DNA of 9,633 nt from Oscillospiraceae bacterium (lineage in GTDB: Bacteria; Bacillota; Clostridia; Oscillospirales; Ruminococcaceae), in contig JAFYEQ010000168.1 in NCBI GenBank assembly GCA_017544185.1, forward strand, positions 1 through 9,633, written 5' to 3'. Position 1 is the first letter of the stretch. Each line of letters begins with the position of its first letter. Below the pieces are notes generated by a model that searched no databases, had not been told where the DNA came from, and was given only the letters and a program-made list of their open reading frames with translations. The position numbers were made by a program, and so were the translations under genes. Positions 5,480 through 9,633 of the stretch are shown here, one piece after another.

Positions 5480-6349
5480 TCATTCCAGAGTGAACTTTTT
5501 CGTGTTATAGCTAAACTTCCAGTCAGCTCTCATCTTTACCTCAGTATAATGCTTATAACTCCTGAACTCATTAGCATGTCTATCTGTCGCTTTGCTGCTG
5601 AAATAGTATCTAAGATTTGCAACATGCTCGCCATTATAGTATACTTTGTAACGATAATCATAAGAATAATTCAGCTCCTCCTCATTTACAAGATTTGAAT
5701 TATCCTCCACCAATTCGAATGAATACCCTGCACTTGTAATCTGCCTTTCAAAATCCTTCTTTGCATCTATGACCATATCATACCAATCCTGAAGATCCTC
5801 GGTATCAGCATACTTGGTAGACCCGGTCTTCCCGTTCTTCACAGCAGAATAAGCGATGGTAGTTATACCGGAACCATTATCTGCCACCTGCTTCGTGAAA
5901 CCATACTTTGTCTTTAGTACGTCAGGTATCTTCGGTATCTTCTTACTTACATACTTCTTTTTTGTAGCAGAAGTCTTTACCTTGATATCCTCGTGACCGC
6001 CTTCTTCGTATCTGCTGCTGACCTTCTCCAAAGAAGCGACCCTGATCTTATATGCAGTATTTGTGTCTAGCCCCTCGACCTCACATACGGTGCCTGTCAC
6101 GGTCTTATACTTCACGAACTTCTTCTTGGCGGTATCATACTTGTATATCCTGTACGCATCAGCACCATTCACCTTGTCCCACTTGAGCGTGACAGAATTT
6201 GTAGTAGATGTATATGTGATCCCCGTCGGCGCTGTAAGCTTTGCAACGGCGGATACGCTCACCGCAGGCGAGAACTGTGCAGGCATGGCTGCATAGCCCA
6301 CGGACATGAATGCTGCCAGAGCGACAGCGATGATGGTCTTTGATCTCAT
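5480..6349 (-). CDS. Secreted Fn3 protein, paralogue without wall-binding repeats
   Basis: The 289-residue product begins MRSKTIIAVALAAFMSVGYA and shares almost the whole signal peptide with the neighbouring gene (including FSPAVSVSA before the likely cleavage). An Fn3 domain follows at about 38-128, with the LKWDKVNGADAYRIYKY strand pair and a VEGL turn. The linker at 128-145 is very lysine-rich (TKKKYVSKKIPKIP). The C-terminal ~140 residues are Tyr-, Lys- and Glu-rich and unrecognised. They contain a helix-GYSFE segment and a YKVYYNGEHVANLRYYF strand that line up with parts of the paralogue's C-terminus. Its C-terminal coding half (about 5480-6050) looks visibly more AT-rich than neighbouring genes. 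AGGAGGG lies 7 nt before the ATG. Probably a secreted or surface-associated binding protein. Confidence 0.85.
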   Translation of the reverse strand: MRSKTIIAVALAAFMSVGYAAMPAQFSPAVSVSAVAKLTAPTGITYTSTTNSVTLKWDKVNGADAYRIYKYDTAKKKFVKYKTVTGTVCEVEGLDTNTAYKIRVASLEKVSSRYEEGGHEDIKVKTSATKKKYVSKKIPKIPDVLKTKYGFTKQVADNGSGITTIAYSAVKNGKTGSTKYADTEDLQDWYDMVIDAKKDFERQITSAGYSFELVEDNSNLVNEEELNYSYDYRYKVYYNGEHVANLRYYFSSKATDRHANEFRSYKHYTEVKMRADWKFSYNTKKFTLE

Positions 6350-6409
6350 AACTTATCCCTCCTGTACGAGTATACATGATGTGGATGCGATCGCGTTCAT
6401 GTTGATGGT

Positions 6410-6418
6410 ATTATAGCA
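6410..6418 (-). promoter_or_regulatory. Extended -10 promoter of the second Fn3 gene
   Basis: On the minus strand TGCTATAAT (6418-6410) is a full extended -10 (TGn-TATAAT), about 60 nt before the ATG at 6349. There is no recognisable -35, which extended -10 promoters can tolerate. The leader would be about 55 nt and includes the AGGAGGG site at 6363-6357. Confidence 0.6.
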
Positions 6419-6602
6419 CACGATCATTAATTTTTATTCGTTATTTTATGTATTTTTTCTGAATTTTAGGCAAATTATACCGATTGTCCCGAATTTGATA
6501 CATTCCTTTTTAGCATACTGCACTATACCGCATAACATCACGGTATTTTGAAGTAAGATCCACGGTCATCTACACCTCTCCATATGATGAGAAATATCGC
6601 AC

Positions 6603-6631
6603 TTGACATTCCGTGCGGGATATGGTATAAT
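6603..6631 (+). promoter_or_regulatory. Consensus sigma-A promoter of the ftsY operon
   Basis: TTGACA (6603-6608), 17 nt, TATAAT (6626-6631): both boxes and the spacing match the consensus exactly, and TGG before the -10 adds an extended -10. The start codon of ftsY is 32 nt downstream of the -10. A strong constitutive promoter is expected for the five-gene operon. Confidence 0.9.
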
Positions 6632-6663
6632 GATACGGAATATGATCTGTCAGGAGCACTGCT

Positions 6664-7977
6664 ATGAATTTCTTTCAAAAGATAGCCGAAGGGATACGCA
6701 AGACCAGAGATTCCGTCATGGGACGGATCACCACTCTGCTCAATTCCTTCACAAAGATAGATGAAGAGCTCTTCGAGAGCCTTGAAGAGACCCTGATCAC
6801 CTGTGACATAGGCGTGGAGACCTCCGTAGAGATCTGCGACAGGCTTCGTGCCCGCGTCAAGGAGAAGGGCATCACGGATCCGTCGCTGATACTCGGCGAG
6901 ATCAAGGCCATCATCGCCGATATGCTGGGCGAGGATACTAAGATAGAGCTGGACACCAAGCCCGTCATCATACTGGTCATAGGCGTCAACGGTGCCGGCA
7001 AGACCACGTCCATAGGCAAGCTGGCCGCAAAGTACGTGAACGACGGCAAGAGGGTCATCGTGGGCGCTGCGGACACCTTCCGCGCGGCTGCCATAGAGCA
7101 GCTGGAGGTATGGGTCGACCGTGCGGGCGCTGAGATAGTCAAGCACGCCGAGGGCTCAGACCCTGCGGCGGTGGTCTTCGACTCTATATCCGCTGCCAAG
7201 GCAAGAGGCGCGGACGTACTGATATGCGACACCGCGGGAAGACTGCACAATAAGAAGAACCTCATGGACGAGCTGAAGAAGATCAACCGCATCTGTCAGC
7301 AGCAGGCCGAGGGATGCAGGGTGGAGACCCTTCTCGTCCTCGACGCCACTACCGGACAGAACGCCGTAAATCAGGCGAAGCTCTTCTCCGAGGCTGCCGA
7401 CATCACGGGCATCATCCTCACCAAGCTGGACGGCACCGCTAAGGGCGGCATAATCATCAGCATACACCGTGAGCTGGGCATACCCGTGAAGCTGGTGGGC
7501 GTGGGCGAGAAGATCGACGACCTGATGGAGTTCAGCGCGGAGGACTTTGCCGAGGCTCTGTTCATCACCGACAGTGACTTCGAGGGCAACTACGAGCGCC
7601 TTACCGATGACGAAGGATACGACGAGTCCGAAGAGGACGATGAGGATATCGAAGAGATCGTAGAGGACGATATCGGCGACGATGTGATCGAGGAAGAGAT
7701 CGACGAGGACGAAGATGACGAGCTCGGCGATGTTGAGGTCATCTACGATGGATACGACGAGAGCATAGTCCCCGAGGAAGAGGACGAGGAGATCTCCGTA
7801 CCCGAATACGAATACCACGATATCACCGATGAAGAGATAGCCGAGATCGAGCAGGGCGAGGAAGAAGAGCAGAAGCCCGAGAAGAAGAGCCTCAAGGACG
7901 GCAGGTTCGGCTTCCTGTTCAAGGAGATCACCTTCGGAAAGAAAAAGAAAGATGAAGATCGGGGAACTGATGAATAA
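6664..7977 (+). CDS. ftsY: SRP receptor GTPase FtsY with C-terminal acidic extension
   Basis: FtsY is the membrane-associated receptor for the signal recognition particle and delivers ribosome-nascent chains to SecYEG. In this 437-residue protein the N domain is at about 1-95 and the G domain at about 100-300. GTPase motifs are complete: P-loop [10 protein letters not shown] (107-116), DTFRAAA (137-143), DTAGR (189-193), [10 protein letters not shown] (253-262) and the closing [12 protein letters not shown]. There is no N-terminal acidic A domain; the protein starts directly with [10 protein letters not shown]. Instead about 137 residues follow the NG core: a long Asp/Glu-rich stretch (about 303-413), then a basic/aromatic end, [18 protein letters not shown] and GKKKKDED. 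This permuted layout is unusual. The start is set by AGGAG 7 nt upstream. First gene of the operon; its 3' end overlaps the next gene. Confidence 0.95.
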   Translation: MNFFQKIAEGIRKTRDSVMGRITTLLNSFTKIDEELFESLEETLITCDIGVETSVEICDRLRARVKEKGITDPSLILGEIKAIIADMLGEDTKIELDTKPVIILVIGVNGAGKTTSIGKLAAKYVNDGKRVIVGAADTFRAAAIEQLEVWVDRAGAEIVKHAEGSDPAAVVFDSISAAKARGADVLICDTAGRLHNKKNLMDELKKINRICQQQAEGCRVETLLVLDATTGQNAVNQAKLFSEAADITGIILTKLDGTAKGGIIISIHRELGIPVKLVGVGEKIDDLMEFSAEDFAEALFITDSDFEGNYERLTDDEGYDESEEDDEDIEEIVEDDIGDDVIEEEIDEDEDDELGDVEVIYDGYDESIVPEEEDEEISVPEYEYHDITDEEIAEIEQGEEEEQKPEKKSLKDGRFGFLFKEITFGKKKKDEDRGTDE

Positions 7978-8350
7978 GGCGTCCCTGCTCTTGGGCGCAG
8001 TGGGCGTGATGCTGGCGCTCATGGCGGTGCTGGGGATATTCCGCTTTATCATGGCGGTGGATATCGATGCAAACGTCACGGATGTGAGCCGTGAAGGCGA
8101 TACGGACAAGTGGCAGGTCACGGTGACTATGGATCTGGCGGGCACCGAAGGGGTCAGCACCTTCACAGTTAAGGATCCCGACAGCTACCCTGTGGGCAGT
8201 ACCGTCAGCGTACGCGTAGACCCCATGACCCGCATGGTGATCACCATCGCCGAGCCCATCACCACGGGCATCGCCGCTACAGTGGTCATACTGCTCGCGG
8301 TAGGATGCAAAAAGCTCGCAGGCAAAAAGACCATAAGGAAAGATATATGA
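7970..8350 (+). CDS. Small two-TM membrane protein, DUF3592-like pattern
   Basis: From the ATG at 7970 this encodes 126 residues, overlapping the ftsY stop by 8 nt and preceded by GGGGAA as ribosome binding site. An upstream in-frame ATG at 7952 (132 residues) is possible but has only a weak site. It has a transmembrane helix at about 4-29, a polar beta-rich middle of about 65 residues and a second helix at about 97-115, ending in a short basic tail. The middle region has a DVSREGDTDKW turn, then YPVGSTVSVRVDP, resembling the Y-VG--V-V-YDP pattern of DUF3592 membrane proteins; this is a tentative match. Its stop overlaps the rdgB start as ATGA, so it is translated with the operon. Function unknown. 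Confidence 0.75.
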   Translation: MNKASLLLGAVGVMLALMAVLGIFRFIMAVDIDANVTDVSREGDTDKWQVTVTMDLAGTEGVSTFTVKDPDSYPVGSTVSVRVDPMTRMVITIAEPITTGIAATVVILLAVGCKKLAGKKTIRKDI

Positions 8351-8907
8351 AGATCATACTCGCTACCAACAATAAGAACAAGCTCCGTGAGTTCCGCGAG
8401 ATCCTCGCTCCCAAGGGATATGAGGTCATATCGCAGTCCGAAGCCGGGGCAGACATAGAAGCAGACGAGACGGGCACTACCTTCGAGGAGAACGCATACA
8501 TCAAGGCGAAGGCCATATACGATATGCTTCATGTGCCTGTGATAGCCGATGACAGCGGCCTTGAGGTGGACTTCCTGAAGGGGGCTCCCGGGGTGTTCTC
8601 CGCACGATATGCAGAGCCCGGCCACCGCTGTGAGCGCGTACTGAACGAGCTGGAGGGCGTCCCCGATGCGGAGCGCACAGCGCGGTTCCGCTGCGCTATA
8701 TGCTACATCGACGCCGAGGGAAAGTCGCAGTACGTCAGCGGTTCCTGCGAAGGCAGGATCGGTCATGAGCGCCGCGGCGACAACGGCTTCGGCTATGACC
8801 CGATATTTCTATATGGCGACAGGACGCTGGCAGAGATGTCCGCTGATGAGAAGAACGCCATAAGTCACCGCGGCAATGCCATCAAAGCGCTGTGCGGCAT
8901 ACTTTGA
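8347..8907 (+). CDS. rdgB: XTP/dITP pyrophosphatase (HAM1/RdgB family)
   Basis: This housecleaning enzyme hydrolyses non-canonical purine triphosphates (XTP, ITP, dITP) to the monophosphate plus pyrophosphate, keeping deaminated bases out of DNA and RNA. The 186 residues fit the family. Motifs in order: LATNNKNKLREF at 5-16 (nucleotide binding), TTFEENAYIKA at 44-54, DDSGLEVD at 68-75 with catalytic Asp69, GAPGVFSARYA at 79-89, GDNGFGYDPIF at 144-154 and SHRGNA at 173-178. The ATG overlaps the upstream stop as ATGA and has AAGGAAAG about 7 nt upstream; an earlier in-frame ATG at 8305 lies inside the preceding gene. The family is often found near ribosome- or NAD-related genes in Clostridia, as here with yhbY and nadD downstream. 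Confidence 0.95.
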   Translation: MKIILATNNKNKLREFREILAPKGYEVISQSEAGADIEADETGTTFEENAYIKAKAIYDMLHVPVIADDSGLEVDFLKGAPGVFSARYAEPGHRCERVLNELEGVPDAERTARFRCAICYIDAEGKSQYVSGSCEGRIGHERRGDNGFGYDPIFLYGDRTLAEMSADEKNAISHRGNAIKALCGIL

Positions 8908-8936
8908 CACATACTACCGTACTTACAGGAGAATAT

Positions 8937-9257
8937 ATGCTTACAAGCAAACAGAGAGCCTATCTCAGAGGGCTAGCCTCTACGGAGGATCCCATCACAC
9001 AGGTGGGCAAGAACGGCATCACCGACAATCTTATCGAGCAGGTGAACAATGCTCTCAAGGCAAGGGAACTGGTAAAGCTGTCCGTACTGGACACGGCGCC
9101 CGTGACACCTCAGGAAGCGGCGGCCGAGCTGGCTGAGGCCTGCAAGGCCGAGGTGGTCACTACCATCGGCAGCAAGCTGGTGCTGTTCAAGAGGAACGCT
9201 CAGGAGCCCAAGATAACGCTCCCCAAGAGGGCGCTCAAGACGAGCGGCGGGAAGTGA
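8937..9257 (+). CDS. yhbY: YhbY-type CRM-domain RNA-binding protein
   Basis: YhbY (YqeI in Bacillus subtilis) is a small CRM-domain protein that associates with pre-50S ribosomal subunits. The 106-residue product carries the signature: MLTSKQRAYLRGLA at the start, then VGKNGITDNLIEQVNNAL (about 22-39) with the GxxG-like loop, KARELVKLSVLD, and a later IGSKLVLFKRN strand. The C-terminal tail is basic (LPKRALKTSGGK). AGGAG lies 5 nt before the ATG at 8937; an upstream in-frame ATG at 8892 lies within rdgB and is disfavoured. It follows rdgB by 29 nt, and its TGA overlaps the nadD GTG start, an order (yhbY-nadD) known from many Firmicutes. Confidence 0.93.
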   Translation: MLTSKQRAYLRGLASTEDPITQVGKNGITDNLIEQVNNALKARELVKLSVLDTAPVTPQEAAAELAEACKAEVVTTIGSKLVLFKRNAQEPKITLPKRALKTSGGK

Positions 9258-9633
9258 CCGTCCTCTTCGGCGGGACCTTCGATCCCGTACACAACGGTCA
9301 TGTGGGCGTGGTGCGCAAGATCATATCTGCGCTCTCCCCCGACAGGATACTGATCATGCCCGCCTACGTCAATCCCTTCAAGGCGCAGTCATGGCAGTGC
9401 GCTGCGTCACAGCAGCGGTATGATATGTGCTGCATCGCCTTTGCGGGGCTGGGCGAGGTATCGGACATGGAGCTCAAACGCGAGGACGTGAGCTATACCG
9501 TGGATACGCTGGAGGAGCTGCACAGGACCTGTCCCGACAGCTACGTGCTGGCTGTGGGCAGCGATTCGCTCCGCACTCTCCCCCTGTGGCACAGAGCAGA
9601 GGATATAGTGAAGCTCTGCGAAGCGATGGGCAT
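9254..9633 (+). CDS. nadD: Nicotinate-nucleotide adenylyltransferase (3' end outside the window)
   Basis: NadD joins nicotinate mononucleotide and ATP to give NaAD, the substrate of NadE. 126 complete codons are present and the frame is open to the window edge. It starts with GTG, overlapping the yhbY stop as GTGA, with GGCGGGAA as ribosome binding site; this non-ATG start makes it easy to miss. The signature is clear: VLFGGTFDPVHNGHVGV at residues 3-19 with the HxGH nucleotidyltransferase motif, MPAYVNPFK, a SQQRYDM segment, DMELKREDVSYTVDTLEEL and VGSDSLRTLPLW. About one third of the usual ~190-200 residues is missing on the right. In many Firmicutes yqeK (HD-domain hydrolase) and rsfS follow; that is expectation only. 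Confidence 0.93.
   Translation, partial: MTVLFGGTFDPVHNGHVGVVRKIISALSPDRILIMPAYVNPFKAQSWQCAASQQRYDMCCIAFAGLGEVSDMELKREDVSYTVDTLEELHRTCPDSYVLAVGSDSLRTLPLWHRAEDIVKLCEAMG

Larger units (their letters stand above)
6350..6663. other. Divergent intergenic region between Fn3 gene and ftsY
   Basis: This 314-nt spacer is AT-rich and holds the Fn3 gene promoter at its left and the ftsY promoter at its right. The middle (about 6420-6600) has no open frame with a ribosome binding site. It contains only a weak inverted repeat CAAATT / AATTTG (6471-6476 and 6492-6497) and TACCG / CGGTA around 6526-6545. I see no riboswitch or RNA gene. Confidence 0.5.

Noticed and set aside
4181..6349. The two Fn3 genes as a toxin-immunity or phage-defence pair
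   Set aside because: They are paralogues with export signals and separate terminators, and neither shows a nuclease, pore-forming or immunity-like feature.
6420..6600. Possible riboswitch or small RNA upstream of ftsY
   Set aside because: The ftsY transcript starts only about 25 nt before the gene, leaving no room for a riboswitch, and the AT-rich DNA further upstream shows only weak inverted repeats.
7156..8166. Long open frame (336 codons) antisense to ftsY, with hydrophobic stretches
   Set aside because: It mirrors the GAY/GAR-rich acidic tail of ftsY, whose complement reads as Leu/Ile/Val/Phe codons. It has no ribosome binding site or known motif, and ftsY itself is certain.
8185..8766. 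Open frame antisense to rdgB and the small membrane protein
   Set aside because: Both sense-strand genes are supported by motifs, overlaps and ribosome binding sites; the antisense frame has none of these.

Overview
The window looks like chromosomal DNA from a Gram-positive Firmicute (Clostridia), most likely Ruminococcus or a close relative in the Oscillospiraceae. This is inferred from several things: a DUF1934 gene beside murI, an LCP-type membrane-anchored protein, secreted proteins with Fn3 and glucan/choline-binding-type repeats, strong AGGAGG-type ribosome binding sites, near-consensus sigma-A promoters, and fairly GC-rich genes that nevertheless use ATA often for isoleucine. No rRNA, tRNA, CRISPR array, insertion sequence, integrase or phage gene is visible. 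Most of the window is housekeeping DNA, with a small accessory-like segment at about 4.05-6.55 kb.

Left part (1-2.65 kb). A minus-strand pair, murI (glutamate racemase) followed by a DUF1934 gene, overlaps by ATGA and leaves the window on the left. Diverging from it is a stand-alone yajC (Sec translocon accessory subunit). Next, on the minus strand, is a membrane-anchored, degenerate LytR-CpsA-Psr-like protein. Its hairpin terminator lies in the short gap next to the yajC stop.

Middle part (2.65-4.2 kb). A plus-strand pair encodes a nicotinamidase-type cysteine hydrolase and an ammonia-dependent NAD+ synthetase (nadE). With nadD at the right edge, three steps of NAD metabolism fall in one window. 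A repeat-containing intergenic stretch and a hairpin then separate nadE from the convergent minus-strand genes.

Secreted paralogues (4.18-6.35 kb). Two minus-strand genes encode exported proteins with nearly the same signal peptide and Fn3 domain. One also carries about four cell-wall/glucan-binding-type repeats. Their C-terminal domains look distantly alike. Each gene is followed by a related GGCTGCTCC hairpin, which suggests that a whole gene-plus-terminator unit was duplicated.

Right part (6.6-9.63 kb). A plus-strand operon starts from a perfect TTGACA-17-TATAAT promoter: ftsY, a small two-TM membrane protein, rdgB/HAM1 (XTP/dITP pyrophosphatase), yhbY (CRM-domain ribosome-associated RNA-binding protein) and nadD (cut off by the window edge). 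The genes overlap or are closely spaced (8-nt overlap, ATGA, 29-nt gap, GTGA). The FtsY is unusual: its long acidic region follows the NG GTPase domain instead of preceding it, and it ends in a basic/aromatic segment.

I found no clearly new multi-gene system. The best leads are the C-terminal acidic FtsY tail, the Fn3 paralogue pair with its shared but unrecognised C-terminal domain, and the promoter core shared by ftsY and murI.
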